A stretch of 64,000 nucleotides of DNA from an uncultured Selenomonadaceae bacterium (GTDB taxonomy: Bacteria > Bacillota > Negativicutes > Selenomonadales > Selenomonadaceae). Shown piece after piece: positions 17,184 to 26,150 of this stretch (its first letter is position 1; the number at the start of each line of letters is the position of its first letter). Under the pieces are notes generated by a model. That model saw nothing but the letters and a program-made list of their open reading frames with translations. It was not told the origin of the DNA and searched no databases. Position numbers and translations under genes: made by a program. The DNA lies in NCBI GenBank assembly GCA_902778455.1, contig CACYXR010000005.1, forward strand, positions 1 to 64,000, in the 5' to 3' direction.

Positions 17184-19814
17184 TTGAAATTCATGACGGG
17201 CAATGAACTACGCGAAGCGTATTTGGATTTTTTTGCGAAAAAGGCGGGGCATCTGCGTCTTCCGAGTGCTTCCCTGATTCCCGAGAACGATCCGACGCTT
17301 TTGATGATCGGTGCGGGCATGGCGCCATTCAAGCCGTTTTTCACCGGCAAGATGAAGCCGCCCCGCACGCGCATTACGACGAGCCAGCGCTGCGTCCGGA
17401 CGGGCGATATCGAGAATGTTGGGCGTACGGCACGCCATCAGACGTATTTCGAGATGCTCGGCAATTTCTCTTTCGGCGACTATTTCAAGAAAGAAGCAAT
17501 CGCCTGGGCTTGGGAATTCTTGACGGAGGTCGTGGAGCTTCCGAAGGAAAAGCTCTACGCGACGATTTATCCGAAGGACGACGAGGCGGCGGAAATCTGG
17601 AAGCAACAGCCCGGTTTTCTTGCCGATCATATCGTGAAACTGGAAGATAATTTCTGGGAAATCGGCCCCGGCCCCTGCGGCCCGGATTCGGAAATCTATA
17701 TCGATCTTGGAGAGGATCGCGGCTGCGGGGAACCGACCTGCGCCGTCGGTTGCGACTGCGACCGGTATCTGGAAATCTGGAATCTCGTGTTCACGCAGTA
17801 CGACAAGACCGAGGACGGCGAGTACAAGCCCCTCGCGCATAAGAACATTGACACGGGCTGCGGGCTTGAGCGTCTGGCGTCCGTGATCCAGGGCAAACGC
17901 ACGAATTTCGAGACGGACCTGTTGTTCCCAATCATTGAGTACGCGTCCGGGGTGTCGGGTGTAAAGTACGGCGAGGACGAGCAGAAGGATATCTCCCTGA
18001 AGGTTATCGCCGACCATGCGCGCAGCATGACGGTCATGATCATGGACGGCATCTTGCCGTCGAACGAGGGGCGCGGCTATGTGCTCCGCCGTATCCTTCG
18101 CCGTGCAGTGCGTCACGGACGCCTTCTCGGTATGGACAAGCCGTTCCTTGTGGGCGCGGTGGATGCGGTTATCAAGATTTACAAGGATGCGCCGGATTTT
18201 GAGGCATTGACGGAACGGCAAGACTATATCAAGAAGGTTATCCAGCTTGAAGAGGAGCGTTTCCACGCGACGCTGGAGCAGGGCTGCGACCTTTTGGCCG
18301 GGGAGATCGATGCGGTCAAGGCGAAGGGCAAGAAAGAGCTGGACGGCGAAAGCGCGTTCAAGCTTTACGATACTTATGGTTTCCCGTGGGAACTGACGGA
18401 GGAGATTTTACAGGAGAGCGGCCTGACGCTCGACCATGCCGGTTTCGACAAGGCCATGCAGGAGCAGCGTGATCGTGCGCGTGCGGCGCGTCAGGAGAAT
18501 CAGCGCGTGGCGGTGCCCGACCTCAGCAAGATCGACGTCAAGAGTTTGCGGCAGGACGCGACGGCAAAAGAGGCGAAGGTCGTAGCTCTTTGGAAGGAAG
18601 GCGCACTTGCCGATGCGCTTTCCGACGGCGAGGAAGCGGGCATTATCCTCGACGTGACGCCGTTCTACGCGGAAGGCGGCGGACAGGTCGGCGACGTCGG
18701 CCTCTTCACGACTGAGCTTGGCCGCGTGCAGGTATCGAATGCGAAGAAGCTGCCGGACGGCACGATTTATCATATCGGCTATGTGGAAGAAGGCCTGCTG
18801 AAGGTCGGCGATACGGTCAAGATTTCACTGGACCGTGAAAAGAAGCTGGCCTCGGCGCGCAATCATACGGCGACCCATCTTTTGCAGGCGGCGTTGAAGC
18901 GCGTGGTCGGCGATCAGGTCAATCAGGCAGGTTCGCTCGTTACGCCGGAGCGCTTGCGCTTTGATTTCTCGAATTTCGAGCCGGTTTCTCCGCAGCAGCT
19001 TGCGGACGTTGAGGAGCTTGTCAATCACGTCATCTTGCAGGCGCAGGATGTCGAGATTGCCCAGATGAAGCAGGACGAAGCGAAGGCGAAGGGGGCGATG
19101 GCGCTTTTCGGCGAGAAGTACGGCGACATCGTGCGCGTCGTTACCGTGCCGGGCTTCAGCATGGAGCTTTGCGGCGGCTCGCACGTATCGAACGTCGGGC
19201 AGATCGGCATGTTCAAGATTGTCAGTGAGACAGGCGTCGCGGCAGGCGTCCGGCGCATCGAAGCAATCACGGGAGAGGCGGCGCTCCGGTTGGCGCATGA
19301 ACGGGCGGAAGCGCTGGCACAGGCGGCAGAGCTTTTGAAGTGCCGTGACACGGAGGTTGTGCAAAAGCTTTCCGCATTGGCGGCGGACTATAAAGAGATG
19401 AAGAAGAAGCTTGAAGAAGTGCATCGGATGCAGGAGAAGGCCGATGCGCAGAAGCTTCTGATGGCAGTGCAGACATACGGCGATGTGCAGTGCGTGACGG
19501 GCAAGGCTAACGTCGAGACCATGGATGCGCTGCGTGAAATGGCGGATTTGACCGAGGCGAAGCTTAAAAATGGCGTTGTTCTGCTCTGTGCGGTCATGGA
19601 AGACAAGGTCAGTATCGTCGCGAAGGTGTCTAAAGATGCGGTTGCAAAGGGCGTCCATGCCGGCAAGTTGATTAAAGAGGCCGCGAAAGCAGTCGGTGGC
19701 GGCGGCGGCGGGCGTCCCGAGATGGCGCAGGCCGGCGGCAAGGATCCGGAAAAAATCCCGCAGGCGATGGAAGCTGCGCACGCAGCCCTCAAAGCGCAGC
19801 TCGGATTGAAGTAA
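17184..19814 (+). CDS. alaS: Alanyl-tRNA synthetase
   Basis: AlaRS charges tRNA-Ala and edits misacylated seryl- and glycyl-tRNA. The 876-residue protein has the class II catalytic domain (TSQRCVRTGDIENVG, about residues 65-80), the editing-domain zinc motif HTATHLL and its partner CGGSHV, and the C-terminal glycine-rich C-Ala tail (GGGGGGRPEMAQAGG). The start is TTG with TAGGAG nine bases upstream; ATG nine bases later is too far from that site. A clear promoter precedes it and a strong terminator follows. No T-box is present, unlike many Firmicute synthetase genes. Confidence 0.97.
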   Translation: MKFMTGNELREAYLDFFAKKAGHLRLPSASLIPENDPTLLMIGAGMAPFKPFFTGKMKPPRTRITTSQRCVRTGDIENVGRTARHQTYFEMLGNFSFGDYFKKEAIAWAWEFLTEVVELPKEKLYATIYPKDDEAAEIWKQQPGFLADHIVKLEDNFWEIGPGPCGPDSEIYIDLGEDRGCGEPTCAVGCDCDRYLEIWNLVFTQYDKTEDGEYKPLAHKNIDTGCGLERLASVIQGKRTNFETDLLFPIIEYASGVSGVKYGEDEQKDISLKVIADHARSMTVMIMDGILPSNEGRGYVLRRILRRAVRHGRLLGMDKPFLVGAVDAVIKIYKDAPDFEALTERQDYIKKVIQLEEERFHATLEQGCDLLAGEIDAVKAKGKKELDGESAFKLYDTYGFPWELTEEILQESGLTLDHAGFDKAMQEQRDRARAARQENQRVAVPDLSKIDVKSLRQDATAKEAKVVALWKEGALADALSDGEEAGIILDVTPFYAEGGGQVGDVGLFTTELGRVQVSNAKKLPDGTIYHIGYVEEGLLKVGDTVKISLDREKKLASARNHTATHLLQAALKRVVGDQVNQAGSLVTPERLRFDFSNFEPVSPQQLADVEELVNHVILQAQDVEIAQMKQDEAKAKGAMALFGEKYGDIVRVVTVPGFSMELCGGSHVSNVGQIGMFKIVSETGVAAGVRRIEAITGEAALRLAHERAEALAQAAELLKCRDTEVVQKLSALAADYKEMKKKLEEVHRMQEKADAQKLLMAVQTYGDVQCVTGKANVETMDALREMADLTEAKLKNGVVLLCAVMEDKVSIVAKVSKDAVAKGVHAGKLIKEAAKAVGGGGGGRPEMAQAGGKDPEKIPQAMEAAHAALKAQLGLK

Positions 19815-19825
19815 GGATCAAGCAA

Positions 19826-19857
19826 AAAGGCGCGCAGCCGGTCTGCGCGCCTTTCAT
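19826..19857 (+). terminator. Terminator after alaS
   Basis: A perfect 12-bp stem, AAAGGCGCGCAG at 19826-19837 with CTGCGCGCCTTT at 19843-19854. The T-tract is short (the arm ends TTT, then CAT). Confidence 0.75.
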
Positions 19858-19889
19858 GGATGTAAGGATTATATCAGGGGGAAAATATT

Positions 19890-20894
19890 TTGGAAGTCGA
19901 TATCAGCGATAAGGCGCATGCAGTCATAAAATACGGCTTGGCCGTGTTGCTGCTGGCGGCTTTTTTGTGCGCCGGCGTAGTCTGGCTTTATCAGTCCAGC
20001 CATCGGACGCTTTCCATCGTCGAGGCGGAGGTCGCCGGACATGTGGTACAGGCGCGTGCTCTTGCGGCGGGAACTATTACGGAAATATTGGTCGGTGACG
20101 GCGAACCGGTGAAACAGGGACAAGTATTGGCAAAGATTAAAGTCAAGGTTTCGCCGGAGCAAATTCAACAGTTGGAATCGAATTTAGCGCTTTCCCAGCG
20201 AAATCTGGAAGAACTGCAGGCTGGCGTCGTGACCGTTCAGCCGGTTTTTGGCGGCGGAAGCGGCGAGGATGTCGATGCGGCACGTACGCGTTATGAGAAA
20301 ACGCAATTCCTTTACGATATGGGAGCTGTCAGCGCGAATGAACGCGATGCGGCGGAGGCGGCTTATCAGGCGGCTATGGGCGGTTCCGTGTCTTATCAGA
20401 CGGTGACACGTTCCGCAAGCCCGGAGGCAATCAGCCGTGCGGAAGTTCAGGTACGGCAGGCGGAGGCGGCGCTCGCTTCCGCGCAGCAGGCTTCCGGTGC
20501 GACAGAGCTCTTTGCTCCCGTGGACGGCATTATGTATTTGACTGAAATCAAGGAAGGCAGCGAAGTACATGCCGGAGAGCCGGTCTTTCGGATCGGTGCG
20601 ATCGGAGAGATGTGGATTGAGGCGTACGCGGCGAAGGAATATGCGGATTTGATCCACGTCGGGCAAACGGCGTATTATACGCTGAACGGCCATGATTTTC
20701 TGGCAAGCGTTGCGGAGGTCAACGATCTGTCCGAGGCGGAACAGAAGAATGCGGCTGCCCGGGGCACAGAAGGCATGCGCCCGGATAACCCCCATGTAGG
20801 TCAGCTGCAAGTCCGCATTTCCATCCCGTCACAGAAAGGCGTCCAGATACGCCCCGCGATGCAGACGACAGTCAAGGTGTTGTTGGATCGGTAA
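19890..20894 (+). CDS. HlyD-type periplasmic adaptor / secretion protein
   Basis: A 334-residue membrane-fusion protein. One N-terminal membrane segment (about 16-34, LAVLLLAAFLCAGVVWLY) anchors it in the inner membrane. Then come a lipoyl-like half (GTITEILVGDGEPVKQGQVL), a coiled-coil hairpin (about 90-195, QLESNLALSQRNLEEL and AEVQVRQAEAALASAQQ), the second lipoyl half (LFAPVDGIMYLTEIKEGSEV) and a beta-barrel domain. Such adaptors link inner-membrane exporters to an outer-membrane channel, which fits a diderm. No transporter gene is adjacent: it stands alone between two terminators, so the partner is elsewhere. The start is TTG with CAGGGGGA upstream. Confidence 0.85.
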   Translation: MEVDISDKAHAVIKYGLAVLLLAAFLCAGVVWLYQSSHRTLSIVEAEVAGHVVQARALAAGTITEILVGDGEPVKQGQVLAKIKVKVSPEQIQQLESNLALSQRNLEELQAGVVTVQPVFGGGSGEDVDAARTRYEKTQFLYDMGAVSANERDAAEAAYQAAMGGSVSYQTVTRSASPEAISRAEVQVRQAEAALASAQQASGATELFAPVDGIMYLTEIKEGSEVHAGEPVFRIGAIGEMWIEAYAAKEYADLIHVGQTAYYTLNGHDFLASVAEVNDLSEAEQKNAAARGTEGMRPDNPHVGQLQVRISIPSQKGVQIRPAMQTTVKVLLDR

Positions 20895-20912
20895 TCTATT
20901 TTGATTTGACAT

Positions 20913-20953
20913 GGAGCTTCACGGCAGACAATTTGCCGGGAGGCTCCTTTTTT
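20913..20953 (+). terminator. Terminator after the HlyD-type gene
   Basis: A two-part stem: GGAGC (20913-20917) with GCTCC (20943-20947), and inside it CGGCA with TGCCG. It is followed by six T. Confidence 0.8.
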
Positions 20954-20956
20954 GTC

Positions 20957-20984
20957 TTGCACTGTTGGCGAAGTATGCTATAAT
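20957..20984 (+). promoter_or_regulatory. Extended -10 promoter of yerC-hisZ
   Basis: TTGCAC (20957-20962), 16 bases, TATAAT (20979-20984), with TGC just before the -10 box. It starts immediately after the preceding terminator. Confidence 0.7.
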
Positions 20985-21032
20985 GAAATGGTATTTTCAC
21001 AAGCTAAAGGAATAAAGCTGGGCGGTGTTGTT

Positions 21033-21362
21033 ATGATTAATCCAAAATTGAAGGATGATTTGACGGATCAGCTTTGCGAGACTGTGCTTCTTCTTCGCGA
21101 CGTGGAGGAATGCTATCAATTTTTTGAGGATATTTGCACTATCAGCGAGCTGAAAGCTTTGGCGCAGCGGCTGGAGGTGGCGCGCATGTTGAACGCGGGG
21201 CATACTTACGACGACATTGTTGCGCGTACGGGCGCGAGTACGGCGACTATCAGCCGCGTCAAGCGTTGCCTGCATTACGGCGCGGACGGGTACAAGATTG
21301 TTTTGGAACGATTGCAGAAAAAGCAGGAAGGAAGTGGGACGCAGGATGCGGACAAGGGATGA
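21033..21362 (+). CDS. yerC: YerC/YecD-type TrpR-like DNA-binding protein
   Basis: A 109-residue helical regulator related to the Trp repressor. The helix-turn-helix is at about 55-85: LAQRLEVARMLNAGHTYDDI followed by ARTGASTATISRVKRCL, the form seen in the YerC/YecD family. What it senses is unknown. It overlaps the hisZ start by 17 bases, so a role in histidine or nucleotide control is likely by context, and the palindrome at the hisG promoter (24101-24114) is a plausible target. The ATG at 21033 has a weak ribosome binding site (GGGCGGTG). Confidence 0.85.
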   Translation: MINPKLKDDLTDQLCETVLLLRDVEECYQFFEDICTISELKALAQRLEVARMLNAGHTYDDIVARTGASTATISRVKRCLHYGADGYKIVLERLQKKQEGSGTQDADKG

Positions 21363-22530
21363 GGTTTTCGGGATTCCCTACGGAACGCGGGATTTTCTGC
21401 CCGATGAGGCGAGGGAGAAACGCGCGATTGAATCGCTCCTGGCGGAAGGATTTGCGCGCTGGGGGTATGACGAAATCGTGACGCCGGCGTTCGAGTTCGT
21501 GGACACGCTGACGCTGGGAAACGGGCGGCGGATTGAGCCGTATATGTTCAAGTTTTTCGATCGACAGAACCGCACGCTTGCGTTGCGTCATGAAATGACG
21601 ACGCCAATCGCGCGTGTTGTGGCAAGCCGAATGAAGGGCGCGGAAATGCCGCTGAAGCTTTTTTATCTGAGTCCGGTGTATCGCTACGAACAGGCGCAGA
21701 CCGGGCGTCAGTGCGAATTCTATCAGGCGGGCGTTGAGTTCATGGGTTCCGATTCTGAGGCGGCCGATGCGGAAATTGTCGCGCTGGCGGCGACTTCGAT
21801 GAAAAACGCGGGCTTGAAGAATTTTCAGATATGCCTCGGGCAGGTTGATTTTATCCATGGGCTGATGCAGGAGCTTCGCCTTGATGCTAATGCGCAGGAA
21901 GCTGTCAAGGCCGCGCTGGAAGCCCACGATTTGGTGGGATTGCGCGTATTGGCGGATCAGGTGGGGCTTGTGTCGAAGGGAAAAGAGGCATTGCTTGCCG
22001 TTCCGCTTTTGCACGGAGGGGCGGAAATCATAGAAAAAGCGCGGGTGATGACGACAAACGGGCAAAGCCTTTGCGCGCTGGATAATCTGCATGCGATATA
22101 TCGGCTGTTGCAAGCATACGGCGCGGAGGAATATGTGAAGTTTGACCTCGGCATGATTCGCGATTTCGGCTATTATACGGGCATGGTCTTTGAGGCGTAT
22201 ACGCCGGGACTCGGTTTTCCGCTTTGTGGAGGCGGGCGATATGATCGTTTGCTTTCGGATTTCGGCAGTGCATGTCCGGCGACGGGCTTCGCTCTCGGTA
22301 TCGAGCGCGTCATGCTGGCGCTGGAGCGGGAAAATCTCAAACCGTCCGCGCCGCAAAAGGATATCTATATTTCTTATGCGGCGTCTAAAAGGGAGGATGC
22401 CATCCGACTGGCTGAAGAGCGGCGCATGGCGGGCAAGATTGTTGAGCTGTCCCCGTCGGAGGAGACGCGGGATGAGGCGACGCTTCGACAGACGGCGAAA
22501 GGGTATCGCGAGCTCGTATATATCGAATGA
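21346..22530 (+). CDS. hisZ: ATP phosphoribosyltransferase regulatory subunit HisZ
   Basis: HisZ is a paralogue of histidyl-tRNA synthetase that lacks charging activity and forms the hetero-octameric first enzyme of histidine synthesis with the short HisG, conferring feedback control by histidine. The 394-residue protein keeps the class II synthetase fold: GTRDFLPDEAREKR (14-27), the motif 2-like YRYEQAQTGRQCEFYQAG, and GGGRYDRLLSDFG with GIERVML near the end. The short HisG encoded 1.6 kb downstream matches this arrangement. The start lies inside yerC, and the HD-domain gene overlaps its stop (ATGA). Confidence 0.93.
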   Translation: MRTRDEVFGIPYGTRDFLPDEAREKRAIESLLAEGFARWGYDEIVTPAFEFVDTLTLGNGRRIEPYMFKFFDRQNRTLALRHEMTTPIARVVASRMKGAEMPLKLFYLSPVYRYEQAQTGRQCEFYQAGVEFMGSDSEAADAEIVALAATSMKNAGLKNFQICLGQVDFIHGLMQELRLDANAQEAVKAALEAHDLVGLRVLADQVGLVSKGKEALLAVPLLHGGAEIIEKARVMTTNGQSLCALDNLHAIYRLLQAYGAEEYVKFDLGMIRDFGYYTGMVFEAYTPGLGFPLCGGGRYDRLLSDFGSACPATGFALGIERVMLALERENLKPSAPQKDIYISYAASKREDAIRLAEERRMAGKIVELSPSEETRDEATLRQTAKGYRELVYIE

Positions 22531-23048
22531 TGAAAAGAATCCGGCAATTTTTCCATGCGGTTTTTGCTGCAGTTTCCGCAGAAGACAGGGCGTTCCTGGA
22601 AGAAAATCTGAACAGGGGACAGCAAGCTCTCTTTTTCGGCATGTCCGTTCCCGATCAATGTCATGCGCTTCGCACGGCGCAGACTGCGATTTCGCTTGCG
22701 GGAAATGCGGAGGAGAAAGTCGATTTTCCGCTTTTGACTCGTTGTGCGCTTCTTCATGACATTGGGCGCAGAGACGGGGAATTTAGCATTTTCTGGAAAT
22801 GCTTCGCGGTACTTTTCGCAGATTTGTTTCCGTCTCAAGCGCAAGACTATGGTGATGGCGTTCATGGCGACGGCGTCTTGTACCGAAAAATGCGCGTTTA
22901 TTATCATCATGCGGAAATCGGGGCGGATATGCTTTTGAGGGAAGGCTTTGCGGCAGAAGCGGAAATCGTGCGCAGACATCATAAAGCTCCGGCGGAAGAC
23001 GATCCGCCGGAGCTTCGGATATTGCGTATGGCCGATGAAATGAATTAA
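22527..23048 (+). CDS. HD domain-containing protein
   Basis: A 173-residue HD-superfamily phosphohydrolase. HALRTAQTA gives the first His, LLHDIGRRDG (about 73-82) the HD pair, and YYHHAEIGADML with RRHHKAP the later metal ligands. The substrate is unknown; relatives act on nucleotides or phospho-compounds. It starts within the hisZ stop (ATGA), so it is coupled to hisZ. The last 65 bases of the gene hold a perfect 13-bp hairpin (22984-23015) that is described separately. The stop is two bases from the stop of the convergent dehydrogenase gene. Confidence 0.85.
   Translation: MMKRIRQFFHAVFAAVSAEDRAFLEENLNRGQQALFFGMSVPDQCHALRTAQTAISLAGNAEEKVDFPLLTRCALLHDIGRRDGEFSIFWKCFAVLFADLFPSQAQDYGDGVHGDGVLYRKMRVYYHHAEIGADMLLREGFAAEAEIVRRHHKAPAEDDPPELRILRMADEMN
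22984..23015 (+). other. 13-bp perfect hairpin inside the HD gene
   Basis: AAGCTCCGGCGGA (22984-22996), a six-base loop AGACGA, then TCCGCCGGAGCTT (23003-23015). No T-tract follows on either strand. It lies where convergent transcripts would meet and could slow or stabilise RNA ends. Confidence 0.75.
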
Positions 23049-23050
23049 GT

Positions 23051-23998
23051 TTAGTACCCTTTTTCCTTGTCGATGATGTTCTTCATTTTCGACGTGTCGG
23101 GATATGCTTTCAGGTTCTCGATGAAAATGTCGATGGCGCGTTCCATATAACGCGGCGAAGTGGCGGCGTGATGGGGCGTGATCAACAGGTTCGGCGCGTC
23201 CCAAAGGGGCGATTCGGTCGGGAGCGGCTCTTTACAGAATACGTCGAGCCCGGCGCCGCCGATGACATTGTTTCGCAAGGCTTCCACAAGATCGTCCTCG
23301 TTCACGACCGGCCCGCGGGAGACGTTGATGAAAAAAGCAGTCGGCTTCATTGCGGCAAAGGCTTTTTTCGAGAAAAGGTTTTTCGTCTCCTGCGTTAGCG
23401 GCAGCGTCACGATTACGAAATCGGCCTGCGGCAGAACGTCGAAAAGTTCGTCGGGCGTATACAGCTTGTCCACGTCGGGCTCTTCTGTCTTGGATGGTTT
23501 GACGCCGAGGATGGTCATGCCCATCGCTTTCAGGCGGTTGGCAATGAAACCGCCGACGCTGCCCAGTCCGATAATGGCGGCAGTTTTTTCGTACAGTTCG
23601 TCGAGACCGCGGAGCCCTTTCCATTGTTTGGTTTTTTGATTATCGTATGCGGTCAGCAGTCCGCGCGTTCGACAGAGGATCATGCCAAGGACATGCTCGG
23701 CAATCGGGATGCCGTGGATGCCGCGCACGTTTGTCAACAGGATGTCGGATGAACGGAACGCGTCGAGAGCGACAAAGCCTTCGACGCCCGCGGTCAAGGC
23801 CTGCACCCAGCGAAGCTTCGGCGCGTTCGGCAGGATAGGAGCGAGGTTCGTTTGGCCGAAGGCGAGCAGGATTTCAGTGTCCGGAAGATACGGTGTGCAA
23901 TCCGAGGCTTTTGCTACATGGATCTCTGTGTCGGGGCGGGTTGCCTTGATTTCTTCGATTTGCGCGTCCCGAAGGGCATGCAGGGAAAGAATGTTCAT
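23051..23998 (-). CDS. D-2-hydroxyacid dehydrogenase
   Basis: An NAD(P)-dependent oxidoreductase of 315 residues acting on a D-2-hydroxy acid or the matching keto acid. It shows the cofactor Rossmann motif GLGSVGGFIANRLKAMG (about 146-162), VSRGPVVNEDDLVEAL with the catalytic Arg environment, and ITPHHAATSPRYMER with the catalytic His. The family also includes D-lactate, glycerate and phosphoglycerate dehydrogenases, and the substrate cannot be assigned. ATG at 23998 has AAAGGAG upstream on the minus strand. It interrupts the histidine genes, being transcribed against hisZ-HD and divergently from hisG. Confidence 0.88.
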   Translation of the reverse strand: MNILSLHALRDAQIEEIKATRPDTEIHVAKASDCTPYLPDTEILLAFGQTNLAPILPNAPKLRWVQALTAGVEGFVALDAFRSSDILLTNVRGIHGIPIAEHVLGMILCRTRGLLTAYDNQKTKQWKGLRGLDELYEKTAAIIGLGSVGGFIANRLKAMGMTILGVKPSKTEEPDVDKLYTPDELFDVLPQADFVIVTLPLTQETKNLFSKKAFAAMKPTAFFINVSRGPVVNEDDLVEALRNNVIGGAGLDVFCKEPLPTESPLWDAPNLLITPHHAATSPRYMERAIDIFIENLKAYPDTSKMKNIIDKEKGY

Positions 23999-24071
23999 GC
24001 GGAATAATCTCCTTTCACGTTGTTTTTTCAAAATAATTGTTTCGACGGCGAATGAAAGATTCCTTTATTTG

Positions 24072-24100
24072 TTGACAAAGATTGAATAATTTATTATTAT
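24072..24100 (+). promoter_or_regulatory. hisG operon promoter
   Basis: TTGACA (24072-24077), 17 bases, TATTAT (24095-24100). Same form as the promoter at 44717-44745. Confidence 0.7.
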
Positions 24101-24114
24101 ATTAACGCGTTAAT
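24101..24114. promoter_or_regulatory. Perfect 14-bp palindrome over the hisG transcription start
   Basis: ATTAACGCGTTAAT is a perfect palindrome placed directly after the -10 box, the usual place for a repressor site. A second inverted repeat, TTCTTTA...TAAAGAA, follows at once (24114-24133). The regulator is unknown; YerC, encoded upstream, or a LacI-type protein would fit. Confidence 0.6.
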
Positions 24115-24147
24115 TCTTTAACTAAGTAAAGAACTTTGGAGGACCTT

Positions 24148-24810
24148 ATGGAAATCAATGATTTGGACTATTTGACGGTGGCGTTGCCCAAAGGAAAGCT
24201 TTTTTCACCGTCGGCGGAGCTTTTGGCGAAGGCCGGGCTTTCAGCGGAGGGATTGGAAGAGTCCTCGCGGAAGCTCGTCATCGTCAACGACCGCGCAAAG
24301 GTGAAATTCATCATCTCGAAGACGGCGGACGTGCCGACGTATGTGGAGTACGGCGCGGCGGACATCGGCGTGATCGGCAAGGATGTGCTGATGGAGTCGG
24401 GGCAGGACGTCTATGAGCTTCTGGATTTGGGCTTCGGGCGCTGCCATTTGATGATGGCCGTGCCAGAGGCAGAGCGCCGTCCGCATCTCGAGGATTACGC
24501 CCATACCCGTGTCGCGACGAAATTCCCGCGGATTGCCGAGCGTTTCTTCGGCGAGCACGGGATGCAGATGGAATATATCAAGCTGAACGGTTCGATTGAG
24601 CTGGGGCCGATCGTCGGTCTGTCGGAGAGTATCGTCGATATCGTGGAAACGGGCACGACGCTTCGGGAAAATCATTTAGTGGAAATCGTGAGCATCATGG
24701 ACGCGACGGCGCGGCTGATCTCGAACCGCGTGAGCTTCCGGATGAAATTCGAGCGAATTCATCGGTTGGTCGAAGACTTGCAGGAAATATTGCGGGGGGA
24801 TAATAAATAA
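24148..24810 (+). CDS. hisG: ATP phosphoribosyltransferase, short form
   Basis: HisG joins ATP and PRPP in the first step of histidine synthesis. The 220-residue length marks the short form, which lacks the C-terminal regulatory domain and needs HisZ. Characteristic segments are VALPKGKLF (N terminus), the DIGVIGKDVL loop, and the PRPP-binding region IVDIVETGTTLRENHL (about 170-185). GGAGG precedes ATG 24148; the TTG at 24136 is too early for that site. hisD starts in the last base of the stop codon (TAATG), opening a run of tightly packed his genes. Confidence 0.96.
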   Translation: MEINDLDYLTVALPKGKLFSPSAELLAKAGLSAEGLEESSRKLVIVNDRAKVKFIISKTADVPTYVEYGAADIGVIGKDVLMESGQDVYELLDLGFGRCHLMMAVPEAERRPHLEDYAHTRVATKFPRIAERFFGEHGMQMEYIKLNGSIELGPIVGLSESIVDIVETGTTLRENHLVEIVSIMDATARLISNRVSFRMKFERIHRLVEDLQEILRGDNK

Positions 24811-26150
24811 TGCGAATTGTAAATGTAAAGGATTGCGGGGAGCAGGAAGTCGAGCGTCTTTTGCGTAAGGCAGCCTTTGACGAAGTGGAGTTGAGTCCGG
24901 CCATCCGTGAAGGAAACAAGAAGCTGTTCGGCGCGGACCTGACAGCGGCGGAGGTCGTGGCGAAAATTGTCGGCGACGTGCGCCGCGAGGGAGACGCCGC
25001 CGTCATGCGGTACACGAAGCTCATTGACCGTACGGAGTTGACGCCGGTAAATTTCGTCGTCAGCGAGGCGGAATTCAAGGAAGCGGAAACGTTGGTCGAC
25101 GGGAAAGTCATGGAGTCGCTGCGCCGCTCTATCGCGAACGTGCGGCGCTACCATGAGGAACAGAAACCGAAATCTTGGATGACTTACCGCGAGGAAGGTT
25201 CGCTGCTCGGGCAGTCCGTTTTACCTCTTGACCGAGTGGGGCTTTATGTTCCCGGCGGCACGGCGGCTTACCCGTCCTCCGTGGTGATGAACGCGGTGCC
25301 TGCGACGGTGGCCGGCGTGCGGGAGATCATCATGATGTGTCCGCCGCGCGACGGGAAGATTAATCCCTATGTGCTGCTGGCGGCGAAAGAAATCGGCGTG
25401 TCGAAGATTTTCAAGATCGGCGGGGCACAGGCCGTGGCGGCGATGGCTTTCGGCACGGAGACGGTTCCGCGCGTGGACAAGATCACGGGTCCGGGCAATA
25501 TCTTCGTCACATTGGCGAAGAAAGCCGTGTACGGGCATTGCGACATCGACATGCTGGCGGGTCCCAGCGAGATCCTGATTATTGCCGACGAAAGCGCCGA
25601 TCCCGTCTATACGGCGGCGGATATGCTTAGTCAGGCCGAACACGATCCGCTGGCGTCGAGTATCGTGATCACGACCAGCGTGTCATTGGCGGAAAAGACG
25701 GCGGCGGAAGTGGAAAAGCAGCTTGCGAATCTGCCGCGCAAGGCCATTGCCGGTGCGTCCATCGAGCGCAACGGCCTGATCGTCGTCGCCGAAGATATGA
25801 TGCAGGCCGTCCGTTTCGCGAACCTTTCCGCGCCGGAGCATTTGGAGCTGTTGACAGAGCAGCCGTTCCAGCTGCTGCCCTATATCCGTCACGCGGGCGC
25901 GGTGTTCCTCGGCGCATATTCGCCGGAGCCGCTGGGCGATTACTTCGCAGGGCCTGACCATATCCTGCCGACGGGCGGGACGGCGCGGTTCTATTCCGTG
26001 CTGAACGTCGAGACGTTCATGAAGCGCACCAGCTTCATTTCTTATACGTCGCCTGCGCTGCAAAATGTGTCCGACGACATCGTGCGGCTGGCCGAGGCCG
26101 AGGGGCTGCAGGCGCACGCCAACGCGATCCGGCTCAGAGGGGGAAAATAA
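24810..26150 (+). CDS. hisD: Histidinol dehydrogenase
   Basis: HisD carries out the last two oxidations from L-histidinol to L-histidine with NAD. The 446-residue protein has the family signature region [14 protein letters not shown] (about 250-263), the zinc-site QAEHDPLA, and [16 protein letters not shown] near the C terminus. The length is normal. It overlaps hisG by one base and is followed directly by hisC. It is cytoplasmic. Confidence 0.97.
   Translation: MRIVNVKDCGEQEVERLLRKAAFDEVELSPAIREGNKKLFGADLTAAEVVAKIVGDVRREGDAAVMRYTKLIDRTELTPVNFVVSEAEFKEAETLVDGKVMESLRRSIANVRRYHEEQKPKSWMTYREEGSLLGQSVLPLDRVGLYVPGGTAAYPSSVVMNAVPATVAGVREIIMMCPPRDGKINPYVLLAAKEIGVSKIFKIGGAQAVAAMAFGTETVPRVDKITGPGNIFVTLAKKAVYGHCDIDMLAGPSEILIIADESADPVYTAADMLSQAEHDPLASSIVITTSVSLAEKTAAEVEKQLANLPRKAIAGASIERNGLIVVAEDMMQAVRFANLSAPEHLELLTEQPFQLLPYIRHAGAVFLGAYSPEPLGDYFAGPDHILPTGGTARFYSVLNVETFMKRTSFISYTSPALQNVSDDIVRLAEAEGLQAHANAIRLRGGK

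Noticed and set aside
20913-21033. T-box or histidine leader before yerC-hisZ
   Set aside because: No specifier stem or TGGNACCGCG-like antiterminator is seen, and the stem present belongs to the upstream terminator.
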